A DNA stretch of 64,000 bases from Fremontodendron californicum. Taxonomy: Eukaryota; Streptophyta; Magnoliopsida; Malvales; Malvaceae. Below are positions 48,236 through 60,309 of the stretch, one piece after another (positions within the stretch are counted from its first letter, which is position 1; every line of letters starts with the position of its first letter). Under the pieces are notes generated by a model, which was given only the letters and a program-made list of their open reading frames with translations, was not told the DNA's origin and made no database searches. The translations under genes and the position numbers were made by a program. The DNA lies in contig JAULJL010000029.1 of assembly GCA_030761205.1 (NCBI GenBank), positions 2,673,501 to 2,737,500 of the forward strand. Reading direction: 5' to 3'.

Positions 48236-50744
48236 GTTCGGGGGGCAAAAAGGTTATTTCACTAAGGAAACCAAAAAGGGCAAATTGGTAATTGGGGAAA
48301 ATATGAAAGAATAAGGGATTGCTGGGATTTTTTCTTCCCTTGGTCAGCCAACATAGAGGAGAAGAAGGAAGCTTGAACAATTTATTTCCCTAGTCACTAT
48401 CAAGCCACATGCTACCACTAACATCTTGCAAATGGTCCCCCATTTATCCAATGGCTTTGGTGCCTTGTAGGAAAGTTGAATGCACCATCCAATGGCCAAG
48501 TTTAAATGCCAAAATGACATTTTTATTTGTCATAAAAGAACCCTCATCTAATGGCCAAGAATGGAAGAAAAAAGATGAGCACAATTCATCCAAGGGTGAG
48601 CATCCATTCGGTTGAGCAAGGGAGTCCATGGGATTATCTCTTTCCATCCAATGGCTTAGGCCATCTACAAGGGCTGAGTACACATGTTGAGGGCTGGATT
48701 TAATCTACAAGATGTCATTTTTATGTTGGCTTCATCCAACGACCAAGAATGGAAGAGCACAACTCATCTAAGGGTAGGCACTCAAAAGGGGCAAGCAAGG
48801 GAGTGCATGGGATTGGTCCTCTTTTGCATCTAATGGCTAAGGTTACTACAAGGGCTGAGTACACATCTTAAGGGCTGCTATCAATTGGCAAGATGACATT
48901 TTTATGTTGTCATCAAAATATCTAAATCTAAAGGCCAAGATTGGAGGAAAAAAGTGTAATTCCCATCCAAGGGTTAGAGGGCCATTTGGCCAAGGCTAAA
49001 GGAAGGAGGAAGATTTCATTTTTTCAGAGGTTTTTGGCTCGAAAACAGTAGCTAATTTGGCAAAAATAAAAAGGTTTTGAAAGAAAGAAAAAATAGGTTT
49101 TCAATATAGAGCTTGAAGGTAGTCATCTCTACCAAGCTCTAGCCTAGCTTTCTTCTTCATTTCCATGGTGTTTTCTTGATTTTTCTATCATGTTTTCCTA
49201 CTACATTTTCCATAGAAATAAAGTTTTTTAATGTTTACTTATGTTTTCATCTCTTCTTCTTCTTTAAAATGGTGGAAAACACTTTTTTTCTATGGTTTCA
49301 TGCTATAGCCGAAAATGGCACATTTATTTGCCTTGTTTTTCATTTTTTTTTTCTTCCTTGCATTTTGTTGTGAAAAATGATTTTTACAAGTTCTTTTAGA
49401 TTATTCTAAGGTTCTGATTTTTACAAAATATGAAGCAAAAAAGGTTGAAATGGCTACATGATCTTGGCTAGACCAAGTGACCATGGTTAGGAGAGAGGCT
49501 ATGCCAATTTTTACCTACCATGAAGCTCACCTTATTTTCTGTTTTACATGGTTTATTTTATGTTTTATTGAGATGGAAAGGCTTCATGATCTTGGCAAGA
49601 CCAAGTGATTCTGGTTTGGTGAGAGGCTATGCCCATTTGATACCAACCATGGAGCTTAACTTTCCTTGTTCTACTTACTAGTTTTGCTTGTAATTTTTGC
49701 ATGTCTATGTTAAATCTTGTGTACATATGTTCTTTACACTATTTTCTATGCTATATTTACTTATATATTTCATTTGCATACTTGATATTACATCCTTGCA
49801 TATTCGGCCATTATTGTTCATATGCTCATGTTGTGCATTTTTTTTTTCATGTATCATGTCTTACATGTTTGCATTTTCTTGGTATTATTCCATGACCATT
49901 CGGCAATCTCATTTTTGTTTGCCTTGCATGTGTATTTTCCTTTTGTTTCTTAACTTGTTTGCATCTCCATGCCATGAATTTGTATATTCTGATTTTAGTA
50001 TGCCATTTGCTTATGAAAATGCTATGATAAAAATGCCATATATTGTCCCATAACCATTCGGCACTTCACATTGTGTATGACTTGCATGTGCATTTTCTTT
50101 TTGTTTCTTAACTTGTTTGCATTTCCATGCCATGAGCTTGTGCATTTTGATTTTGGTATGTTATATGCTATTGAAAATGTCATGACATTATGCATCTTAA
50201 TATGATTTATCATGTACTTATGTCATTTACTAAATAGGATTGCATTAGAGTCTCATGTGATCATTTGGCCTCTTCATCCATTCCTTGCCTTCCCATGCAT
50301 TTGCATTTTGTTTAGGTAACATGCTTTGTATTATCATATCTTGAAATTGTGTATTAGTTGCTGTTTGTTCCAGCATTAACATTAGTTTCATGAGTCATTG
50401 TATGTTCATAGTATTGCTAGGCATGTTCATTACATTTTAGGTCTAGGCCATATTGGTATTAACATGCATATTGAGTCTTAAATCACATTGGTATTGTCAT
50501 GCATTAATATGATATTTAGGTCTTAGGTCACATTCATTTTCATGCATATTCATTACATATTAGGTCCTAGTCACATTTACATTACTAAGCATTGCATGTA
50601 TATAGAGTTAGGATAGCATTTATTGCCATGCAAATTCATGCTAGGCATTTAGGTTGCCATGAATTGTCATACATTTCCTTTACCATTTTGACCTTTAGAC
50701 CATGCATTTCATACATTTCATTTGCTGTATGTTAATGCATTCCA

Positions 50745-50870
50745 TGTCATTGCCACTTGATTTGTGACTTAGGCCAATTAATGGCTCAAAGTCATGCTCT
50801 CTAAAGCATACTTGTGGAAAATTAAGGAATTGTCAAATTGATTATTCTACCTTTGTGATTTTTTTACTTA
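50745..50870 (+). promoter_or_regulatory. Strongly conserved LTR block 1 (function unknown)
   Basis: A block of about 120 bp with GTCATTGCCACTTGATTTG, TTAGGCCAAT, GAGCATACTTGTGGAAAATT-like and GATTATTCTACCTTTGTGAT is kept with few changes in all plus-strand LTRs (about 3280-3410, 16515-16635, 23140-23255, 38815-38935), although surrounding sequence is much more variable. Conservation across LTR subfamilies suggests a role in transcription or RNA processing; this is inference. Confidence 0.5.
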
Positions 50871-52394
50871 GCCAATTTTTGTCCAAGGTTTTTAAAATGT
50901 TTAGCTACTGTCCTTAGGTCTTTAGGATGATTTCCAACAATTTCTACTTTGATTTTTGAATGAATTTATCAAAGGCAAAAAATGTGTTTTGACAAAACAG
51001 TTTTTTTCACCCAGTACTCGAACTTCTCTGATTTTTCTGGGCAGTCATATTTAATCATAAAATTAAGCCAATTTTTGCTCGTGTATATTTACATGTTCTG
51101 ATTCTCCATTATTTTTTTTAGAATATTTTAATTATTAAAAATAGGCTAAAAATCGTGTGGAAAAACCAGATAGTAGAGGCAGATTTGAAATCAAAAGGGG
51201 AATAATGGTTGAATTTGGCTAAGGCATTTAGAGGGGGTTGGGTAGAAGTTTTAGCTATTGTCTTAGGGTAGTTTCTAAGCCTTTTTTTAACTTTAAAAGT
51301 GATTTTATAAATCTCGGGTTAAGGGTAGTTAAGTCCGGGATTTTAAACTTAGGAAATTAGAGCCATTTTAAAAGGGTTTGGTGAGGGTTTTAATTTTTAT
51401 TCAAGTTCTCCTCAAAATTTTTTTCAAACAATCACAAAGTTTTGTTTTTTAGAAAATCTAATTTGACATATTTTTCTAAGGTAGCCGGATATCTTTCTAG
51501 ATATACGGATTTCTTTAATTAAAGGAAAAAATAAATTTTCATGTATTGCATTTTCCTTGTTCATGCATCGTATTTAAATGTGTAATTTTTGCTATGATAT
51601 TTTCCATTATATTATTATTATTTTAATTCACATTTTATGATCTTATATTTTTTTGCCATATGCTTTTGAATGTTTCATGATATCCTATGCTTTTTTAGTT
51701 ATTTTTGTCATATTATTTAGCATATACTATGTTCATGCATTATTATTTTTATTTTCATTTATATGTATATTATATGTTAGCATTATTTTAATTTCATGTC
51801 ATTTCTTGTCATTTAGATCATATTCCATGTCATTTAGGTATTTTTATTTAGAATATGCCATGTCATTTAAAATATGCCATATCATTTAGAATTGCCATGT
51901 CATTTAAATCATTTTATCTCATTTAGAATATACCATGATACTTAGGATTTTTTCATTTTACCTAGAATATACTATGTCATTTGAATTAAGTCATATCATT
52001 TAGGTTGCAATATATTATCTATATTTGCCATGTCATTTTATTTATATCATACATGTTCATGTTCATATTTTTAAATGTTTTGAAAAAGATAATGATTTTC
52101 AATAAAAATAAAGATATTCCCGAGTTAAAATAATTCATGAGTTTTCTACCGGGTTTCCTGGAGGGAATATCATCAATTATCATTAATAAAGGAATACCTT
52201 TCTTTAAAAAAAAAACGAGAATGATTCGAAAAGTTTTCCAAATGAATAAAAATTTCTATATTTTGCCGATTTTGTCAGGGAATATAGGAAAATTTTGAAT
52301 TAATAAATTTTGAATCATTTTCAATTAAAAATGGAATTATTTTTCTTAAAATTGGGAATTAACTTGAAATACTAAATTAAAAACCAACTTTTTA

Positions 52395-52490
52395 CCGGGA
52401 CTTGAGATAACACACGATTAATAAGGTACCGATTTATATGGGCGTTGTGGAGGTGCTAATCCTTCCCCGCACGTAATCGATTCCCGAACC
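52395..52490 (+). promoter_or_regulatory. Strongly conserved LTR block 2 near the 3' end (candidate R/U5 region)
   Basis: The block holds GACTTGAGATAACACACGAT, TAATAAGGTACCG, TATACGGGCGTTGTGGGGGTG-like sequence and CTAATCCTTCCCCGCACGTA. Copies lie about 0.3-0.5 kb before the end of each LTR: 4885-4985, 18140-18240, 25013-25110, 40315-40410 and reverse 12180-12290. Its position suggests the R/U5 part of the transcript, but I cannot place the transcription start. Confidence 0.5.
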
Positions 52491-52803
52491 CGCTTCTTTG
52501 ATTTTCTCTGGTTTATAACGCAGACTTGAAATTGGTTTTAAAAATGTTTTAATTAATTTTAAAATGTTTTATAAAACCGGTTTTAATAGGTGGCCGATCA
52601 CAACTAGCTAAAAAAGATTGGTGGCGACTCCATGTCTTTTTACGAGGCTGTTTTCATGCCCTCGACCGTTTATTTTATTTCTAGAGGAATTAAGTCAACT
52701 TTTCCTCGTTTTTTTAAATGTCACGCCTAAGGAAAACGAATAATAAAGTCTTGCGATGAGACTTTGTTATTGTTAATGTTGTTTTTTTTAGGTTGCGACA
52801 GCT

Positions 52804-52822
52804 TGGCGACTCCACTGGGGAC
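52804..52822 (+). promoter_or_regulatory. Primer-binding site of F
   Basis: TGGCGACTCCACTGGGGAC lies three bases after LTR F (GCT gap). It is identical to the site in M and one base different from CD. It fits the 3' end of a tRNA-Arg. Confidence 0.87.
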
Positions 52823-54264
52823 TATTAGAGAGTCAGGCCTAGAATTAGTCGTTTGTTATCAAAGTCTCGATTTTGTTGGTTTAATTGGTATTTAATTTTA
52901 ATTCCCATATTTTTTCAAATAAAAGAGAATTTTGAAAATAATAAAATGTTTTAAATATGTTCATATTCATTCACATGCATTTTATTATTGTTTTCTAGTT
53001 ATTTAATGTTGTATATTATGATGGCTTGTTGGTTAATGCATTACACTATTCTTGATCTTTGTTTTAATAAATTGTTGGGGTATTTAGGATAAGGGGTGTA
53101 GAATAGGTGGTAAAAGGTTTGTTGTTCCTCCACACACTCTCACTTGCATTTGCATAACGTGAACTCTCTACCCAGGTTCCGTCCTTTTAAGTGGGAGTAA
53201 AGTAACTACGCCTTCGTGATGATCCTCCGTATGGGCTTAGGAAAATATACTCTAACGAATTGAACCCGCTTTTATCAGGGTGCCTTACTAGCCTTCACGG
53301 CAACAGTGAGGAGTAATTCGGGCATTTAGAACCAATTCACCCTCATATAGTGAACCTAGCCAAAGCCATGCCAAATTTTCATTAGATACACCGAAGATAG
53401 GAACACATGGAGGGACATTTCTAGACCTTTTGTTACCTATTTTTTACACTCTGAATAAGGGTTGTAGATCGGGCAACGATGTACGTACATCGCCCGTAAT
53501 AAGTTTAGTATCCCGCTTTGAAGGTATCGTGATGCCTAGATGAGTCAATAATATTGGGGCAAGGGTTCACTAGTTTTTTTTTTTTTTTTTAAATTCAAAA
53601 TTCAAACATTCTTTTTCAAACATTTTTGCATTTTTCATGCATGTGTGAGTAGAGCATGTACATTTATCGTTGTATTTTTTATCTCATTCTTTGCAATGAA
53701 CAGTTGGTAATAATAATGCCATTTGGTGATTTCATAAACCGGTAGTGTTACATGATTGAACCATAGTAGGATCCATTATTCCTAAATTCTTTTGAAAATA
53801 ATATGTGCGGTTTTTCATAGAGAAAACATGTTTCAAAAAATTCTAGATTAAATGTGGAGGCAAATCTTGCATAATGAGATTTTTGAATAATCAAAATTTG
53901 GTCCCACCATTTTTGTGTAGCCATTGATTTCTTTGTATATATCATGGTGCGTATTCATTTATTCTTTGCATGTATCATTTTGACATCATGTCACAGTCAT
54001 AAGAATGTATGCTCATTCATTGTAGAATACAGTCATAGTTAGCATAATTTTTCTGTATATATCCATGCAATAATTTGCTTATTCTTTACATGCATCATGT
54101 TGGCAACAGGTTGCACACATGGCATACATAGTCATCATAATTTCTTTGAACGCTTCATGCATTCATCATTAGTATATTCATACATATAGGAATAGAGCAT
54201 GTATATTCATAATTGTATTCTTAAATCTCATGACATTTTCATTTGCATGAAAGGGGTTCGAGAT
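52823..54264 (+). other. Leader of F before the first gag-like region
   Basis: It matches the CD leader piece by piece: GAGTCAGGCCTAGAATTAGTC after the primer site, a TGCCTTACTAGCCTTCAC piece near 53280 and TATCGTGATGCCTAGATG near 53525. Compared with CD, the duplicated CTTCGTGTGGCAATAG piece is shortened. A poly-T run lies at 53576-53590. Diverged CATGCATCATGTTGGC-type repeats start near 53930. No coding is supported. Confidence 0.6.
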
Positions 54265-55196
54265 ATGAGGAATGAATCGGAGGAACGACTGGCTACTTTA
54301 AAACGCAATCAAGATGAGTTTAGACATGAAATCCGGGAAGTGAAAGAACAGCTTGTCAAATTTATGAAAATGTTTGAGGATATGGGTAAGATTAAGGGGG
54401 AACTTTCTCAGGGCTCTGCATCGCCTTCGGATCAACCAAAACCTTCAGGTCCAGAACATACAATTCTTGCTAGATCTTGCGCTTGCCAGTGTTACAAAGG
54501 GTGCAACTGTGATGAAATTGTGGACAAAATCATGAAAATGATTAAACCAGAGAGCTTGATACCAAAGATAGAAATCATGGATCCTGTACCATACCTGCAA
54601 ACTGCTCTAAGTCTAAACTAGTATCCTTACCCTGCTATGGCTCAATTGTCTACTGGGATGATCACTACTTGACCCCTGAATCCCACTCCATCACCACTAA
54701 CTGGCAGTTTGTACTATTTCCCTCATCAATAACCTTATCAAGCATCCAGGATAGAAACCTCAAATTATGTACAACCTCCAAAGGTCCCGAGTCCAAATCC
54801 ATACCCTTGCCTTGTTATTCCACCATCTCCCCACGCAAACACTCCGATGCAAGCCTTAGTGCCACCACCAAGTGCCCCAACTCCTAGGCCATGTATGATT
54901 AAGAAACAACCCAAAAACAAGACTCAAGAGCAGTATGATCCCATTCCAATCAGCTACCGAGAGCTTCTCCCTATATTGATCCAAAATCAAATGGTTGCCT
55001 GTATCCCGCTGAAACCCCTGTTACCACCATATCCAAGTGGTATAATCCAAACGCAAGATGTGATTATCACTGCATAATTGTCGACCATAGCATTGAAGAC
55101 TGTATAGCATTCAAAAAGAAAGTGCAATCTCTTATAGAGATCAAGTGGATCGATCCAACGACGCTGATTGATAGAGGGCTGGAAAGGCATCATTAG
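54265..55196 (+). pseudogene. First gag-like region of F (coiled coil, Cys cluster, zinc knuckle), broken
   Basis: The start at 54265 reads MRNESEERLATLKRNQDEF. Residues 4-43 form a likely coiled coil. A dense cysteine cluster CACQCYKGCNC follows (residues 72-82, 54478-54510), then KIMKMIKPESLIPKIEIMDP. After a stop at 54619-54621, proline-rich sequence with more stops leads to QYDPIPISYRELLPILIQNQ, PPYP, a one-base frameshift near 55035, and a knuckle CDYHCIIVDHSIEDC (55059-55103) with a frame end at 55194-55196. The end modules match the C-terminus of plant Ty3/gypsy gags, but the capsid-like core (RWYN region) of the second gag is absent. It may be a second, shortened gag or the extra ORF placed before gag in Ogre elements. 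CD lacks it. Confidence 0.65.
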
Positions 55197-56045
55197 CATT
55201 GGGAGATTTACGGCAATGATGTATAAAGACTTTCGTCTGATATGATGTAGTAGGATTTCACTTTTTCAAGCCTTATGATGCTAGGAAGAATAAAGTACTT
55301 GTAAAGAAAGTTTTAACCATTGTTCATGATTTTGTAAACATGGTTTATATCATTGTGAATGTTGATTTGGGAATGAATTGGTTGTGCTTCAATTTAGGAG
55401 ATGTTGATGATTAAGTTCCTCCGATTCTTATTTCCTCCATGGTATCTTCCCCTTTGCATTTTGAATCCGATCAATTATTTGTCATACCATATATTCATAC
55501 ATGCATCTTGGTAGCATCAGGTGATATTCATGACAAACATAGTGAGCATGATTTTTCTATATGTTCATGTACTAATTTTCTTACTACATACATCATGTTA
55601 GCATTAGGTCGCATTCATAATACACATGGTCAAAATGAGTTTCTTTGTATATACTCTGTGTCAATCATTGTTTACATGCATCATAATTGACATCGTGTTG
55701 CATTCATAATGTATACGATCATTCATTGGGAAATAATCTGGAAAATACATAGCCATTCATTGCATATATCCGTGCATTGATTTGTTTATTCTTTGCTTGC
55801 AGCATGTTGGCATCGTGATCGCATTTATTACATATATAGTCAGCATGTTTCCACTATACATGTTCATACATCATATTGTTTAGGCTTCGCGTGCATCAAA
55901 TTGCATTTATGGCTCCTTCATCATGACATACATTTAGGGGGAATAAAATGGAAGTTGGCTTGGCTTTAAGAATCTTTGAAAGAATTTCCATTTCAAATCA
56001 GAGGTATAAGAAGTACTAAGTACCTTTCAAGTACAAGCTAGAGCT
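55197..56045 (+). other. Spacer between the two gag regions of F
   Basis: It is non-coding apart from short unconserved frames. It holds CATCATGTTAGCATTAGGTC-type repeats (55490-55930) matching those in CD at 26640-27060. The last 120 bases (TAAAATGGAAGTTGGCTTGG onward) are nearly identical to the CD sequence just before its gag start, so they are conserved leader. Confidence 0.6.
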
Positions 56046-57464
56046 ATGGATGAACAAGCTGCCCGAATAGAAATAATGGAAAGGGCGCATGAAGAATTTC
56101 TAGAAAAGTTGGCAAAATCTGAAGCAGAATCTAAAGATCAGATGACTAAATTGATGGAGCTGATGTCTGCCGTAATCAAGGGAAAAGGATACACTGAAAA
56201 CTTTGCCGCCAGAGAAAGGTTAGAGGCACAAAAGGGTCAGAATGAGGTCATAATGATAGAGGACCAGAACACAGTTAACCCCAGCAACACCCTGAACTTA
56301 GACGACCCAGCTGAACGGGAAAAGTTGAAAATGGTTGCAGTAAAAGAGGTAGAGTTGGCAGATTCCCAAGGAAAACATTAGTTGTTAGATGAAAGGCTCC
56401 AGACAGTAGAAAATAAAGATATATTCGGGAGTGTGGATGCGAAAGAACGATGCTTTGTCCTCGATTTAGTCATTCCTCCTAAATTCAAGGTTCCTGACTT
56501 TGTGAAATATGACGGGACGACTGATCCGTCAGCCCACATCACTATATCCTGCAGAAAGATGACAAGTCATATAGATAATGGTAAGCTTTTGATTCACTAA
56601 TTTCAGGATAGCCTCAGCGGGTCCGCAATTAGGTGGTATGGTCAGTTGAGAAAGGATCAGATTCACTCTTGGAATGATTTGGCCATGGCTTTTCTAAACC
56701 AGTACAAGCATATGATTGACATGACACCTGATTGTCTCACTTTGCAAAATATGCAGAAAAGAGCTACTGAGAGCTTCAAAGAGTATGCTCAGAGGTGGAG
56801 GAACATGTCCACCCAAATACAACCATCTTTGACACAAAACGAAATCACCGTCCTTTTTGTGAGTACATTGCGGGCCCCGTACTGTGATAGACTCGTCGAC
56901 AATGGCTCGAAGAATTTTGCTGATATGGTAATCTCAGGGGAGATGATTGAGAATGCTATCATGAATGGGAAACTTGAAAGAGAAGGAACATCCAATGCCG
57001 AGAGAAATAGGGTACCTATAAAGAAAGAGGAAGATGTCCAAGCTATGGAAGATTTCATCCCATATTCCCAATTTTCCTCATACCAATCATGTTGTCCTAC
57101 TGAGATATCTCCAACCCTTTATCCTTACCCACCCACCCAAGCATCTAATCCTGTACTAGTTCTTGCAACAAGGCCTACTTCCAAAAAACGACCGTGGGAT
57201 AACCAAGAAATAATTTCAATCCTAATCCCTGACCTACTGCCACTACTAATAAAGAATCAGTACCTTATCCCGGTACCTTTGAAAATAGCTCATAATCCAT
57301 CAGCAAGGAGTTATGACCCTGACAACAAGTGTGATTATCACCTGGGCGTAATTGGGCATTCAACAGAAAAATGCAGACAATTGAGGGAAAGTATTGAAGA
57401 TCTTATCCGCAATGGTATTTTGACACCGGAACTTATCAATCACTGGAATGCCGCTTTGTCATAA
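56046..57464 (+). pseudogene. gag: gag of F (two in-frame stops, otherwise continuous)
   Basis: The 472-codon frame starts MDEQAARIEIMERAHEEF; CD has the same start context. Domains in order: coiled coil (residues about 1-45), acidic linker (NLDDPAEREKLKM), capsid-like core (FVKYDGTTDPSAHITISC, DSLSGSAIRWYGQL, FLNQYKHMIDMTPDCLTL, ESFKEYAQRWRNMSTQ, LFVSTLRAPYCDRLVDN), basic/proline-rich region, DLLPLLIKNQYLIPVPL and the knuckle CDYHLGVIGHSTEKC (57330-57374). Stops lie in frame at 56379-56381 and 56598-56600; there is no frameshift. The frame ends soon after the knuckle, so no protease is fused. It is the best-preserved gag here. Gag-only elements of this kind are known as TR-GAG; they depend on a partner's polymerase. 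Confidence 0.92.
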
Positions 57465-59900
57465 ATCAGTTTCTTTCAGGGTTTTAAGACGAGAATTACT
57501 ACCTTTGAAGGATGTCAATAGGAGCATTTTGATGCATGTAGTTTCAGACCATTAGGATGAAAACACTTGTCTCATGTCGACATTCATATGAATTAAATGA
57601 ATTTTGAATTTTAAATGATTTGTGTTTGTTGTTTTAACAATAACTTGAGATTGCAAAAAGAAGCATTAAGGAAGTTTTAATAATGGATAGTCTCGAGAAT
57701 ATTGATAATCACTATTACAAATGACCCAATACCCTCTCCCTCTCTTTTAGGTTTTCCTAGGCCTAAATCCCTTGAAATAAGATCACTTGAAAGACCTAAT
57801 GCTTCAAGGAATATGAATGATTGAACTTCATAAAATCATTGTCATCAAAAAATAAGCAAAGACGTAGATCTTAGTCTAGGCTATGGACAAAGGAACGAAC
57901 TTTTTAAAAAAATTTCGAACTCCTTGAAATTCAAACAAATGAGACATTCTTTCAAGAATTTAGATCATGGTAATTTGGTGTATGTCAAGATTGTGCCAAA
58001 ACCATCCATGACCTTTACCAATAACCACAAAACACTAATTACCCCAAACATCACTTCATGATTGACACCCTCGGGCACAATGATTAAACTAGATTGTCTC
58101 ATGTCCCAGATAAAACCCGTTTTTGGATCGTACTTTCCTTGTCCTTTCAAAGAAATCATATTTGAAACTCAGCCTTTTTAAAATAGACCTAGACTTGCTA
58201 TGTTCCTCGTTGATACGAATTCTCATGGTTAATCAAACTAGGGCATCATATGTGGAAATGATGGTTATATGATGAAAAAGGATGGACTAATGCATGAATC
58301 ATTGGGGCATGCGAAAAAAAAATTGTGATATCATGCATATGAGAATTCGAATGATTTCAAAGTGCAAAATGAAATTTTGATTATCTATTCCCCCTGGGGA
58401 TCGCTTTTAAATGAGAATATTCGTGCTTGATATGATAAATGGTCATCTTTCATATCCCTCCCACAAAGAGAAAATTATCCATAGTCACCCTTTTGAGCCA
58501 AAAGAATTCTTTCTTCTTTGAACCCTGATCAAGGATCACTCTCTACACTGGGGGGCAAATGCAAGGAAAGATCTTCCCAAAGATCACGAAAAAAGGAGTC
58601 CTAGCTCAAAGATAGATACAAAGCAAATTGAGGCCTGAATAAATATGGTCTCACTCTGTCAAAGAAAAAGAAAAAGGAAAATTTGGCGAAATGAAAGCCA
58701 AGAAAAACACACACAAAAAAAATGTGGGAAGAAGTATTGAAAATGAAAACCAAAAGCAAAGAAGGAAAAAAGCGAAGTCAAAAGGAATGAAAAGTCCAAA
58801 AGGGACAAATGCTTCAAAGAAAATACTCCTCAAGAAATGATCCTTGATCTGATTACCCTCAAACACATATTTTAGGCCTATTTATCCTTTCTTTCTGAAC
58901 CCTGAATTGTGGCCTACATTACGTGCTTTAAAAGTCCATTTTGTTCAAGCATGAATATTTAATTTGAAGGGCTTTTCCTCAGGTTTTATCTCATCTCATC
59001 GAATTATCATTTCACTAAGGAATAATTTAGAATTCTCAAGTGCATGGTAAAACAATGAAAAAATGAAAAAAAGATAAAAAAAATAGAAAGAATGGGACTC
59101 TAGGGAAAAAACCAAAAAATGGGTGGTCTACAGTAAAATGGAAATTTCTGATGCCATTTATGTTAGTACCAATACCACAAAAGAGAAGGTCATCTTAGAA
59201 AAGTGGTCATCGAGGAACATCTAGGAATTCCTGAACCTCCCAAATTGTCAGCTCTCATTCGAAGGATTGTCTTCAAAACTGAGACGTTTCCTTCCATGAT
59301 TAAACTTTTCGATCTAAACATCCTAGCCGATCTTGACGCTTGTCAAAATGCTTTGATATGAAAACTAAAAGAATGTTGAATTTGTTTGATTCTCAAGGAA
59401 TTCATGATTTATAAAACCTGTTCCATTCGTGAGCCTAGAAGGGACATACATTTTGTTGTGAAATTTTTATTGATCAACAAAAATCTGGTTATACCAACCA
59501 AGCCTTGCCAATCACCCAAAAAAAACAAAAAAAAAACAGATTGACACTTAGCGAAATTTTTAACAATGATCATCAGTATTCAAAAGATTTGTACCTCACA
59601 CACTATGAGGTTAATATTCTTGTTCAGAAGTTTTCAAAATAAGAAAACAAATAAAGAGATTTTTTGAAACACCCATTTTTGATGTTGACATGAGATAAAG
59701 TTTTTTTAAACCCAAAGGTGCTAGGGTTAATCTTGATTTCCAAATATGAGAAGAAGAAATAGAACCCGACAAGCAGATTTCTGTCAATAAGTATTTGAAG
59801 ACTGTTGGGGCAAGGAGAATAGCCAAAATGATTAGAAGTTATACTCTGATTTGAAGAGGAAAAATGAATTGGAAATGCTAAGCCAAATTTTAGAAAATGA
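57465..59900 (+). other. Non-coding post-gag region of F
   Basis: It is collinear with CD 28634-31170, with many substitutions, and carries no polymerase, protease or envelope motif. Purine-rich stretches (58620-58770, 59040-59100) give spurious minus-strand frames. Both copies keep CCCCCTGGGGAT (58391 and 29546) and GGCAAATGCAAGGAAAGATC (58554 and 29708), so the non-coding sequence is itself conserved. Confidence 0.7.
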
Positions 59901-59904
59901 TCGA

Positions 59905-60260
59905 GGGCATTTGCATATTTTCATCAAGCATTTGCATAATGTCAATCTTGGCCTTTGCATTTTTTCATGAAGCATTTGCATCATTATCGATCTTTGCATT
60001 TGCATCATGTAGAAGCATTATGTACGTTGTCAATCCTCGCATTTGCATCATTAAGAAGCATTTGTATAATGTCAATCTTTGCATTTGCATCATTCCATGA
60101 AGTAGTTGCATCAATCTGAGAGCATTTGCAGTTGCATTTAGAAGCATTTGCATCTTATCCAACATCAACATCAAGAAACATTTGCATCAATTGAAAACAT
60201 TTACATATGCAATATGAGGTATGTGCGTCCTGTTAATCATTTGCACCAGCATCAAAAAGC
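59905..60260 (+). repeat. GCATTTGCATC minisatellite of F (short array)
   Basis: About eight diverged units with ATGAAGCATTTGCATCATT and CTTTGCATTTGCATCATT occur. The array matches the longer ones in CD (33940-34905) and Q (reverse). Confidence 0.85.
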
Positions 60261-60309
60261 ATCCGCATCTTCTCAAAATCTTCAGGTTAATTTTCAACAA
60301 TTCTTCAAA

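Larger units (their letters stand above)
46961..52800 (+). mobile_element. LTR F (5' LTR of F)
   Basis: Starts TGTAGACACC and ends GGTTGCGACA directly before the primer-binding site; 5840 bp. It is closest to B and G. Landmarks in order: AAAAAGTCAACC-type repeats, about 158-bp repeats, CATCCAATGG paragraphs (48430-48860), two CATGATCTTGGC paragraphs (49455 and 49575), ATGCATTT-rich stretches, the 50745-50870 block, GTCATTTAGAATATGCCAT-type AT-rich repeats (51780-52030), and the 52395-52490 block. No coding is seen. Confidence 0.92.
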
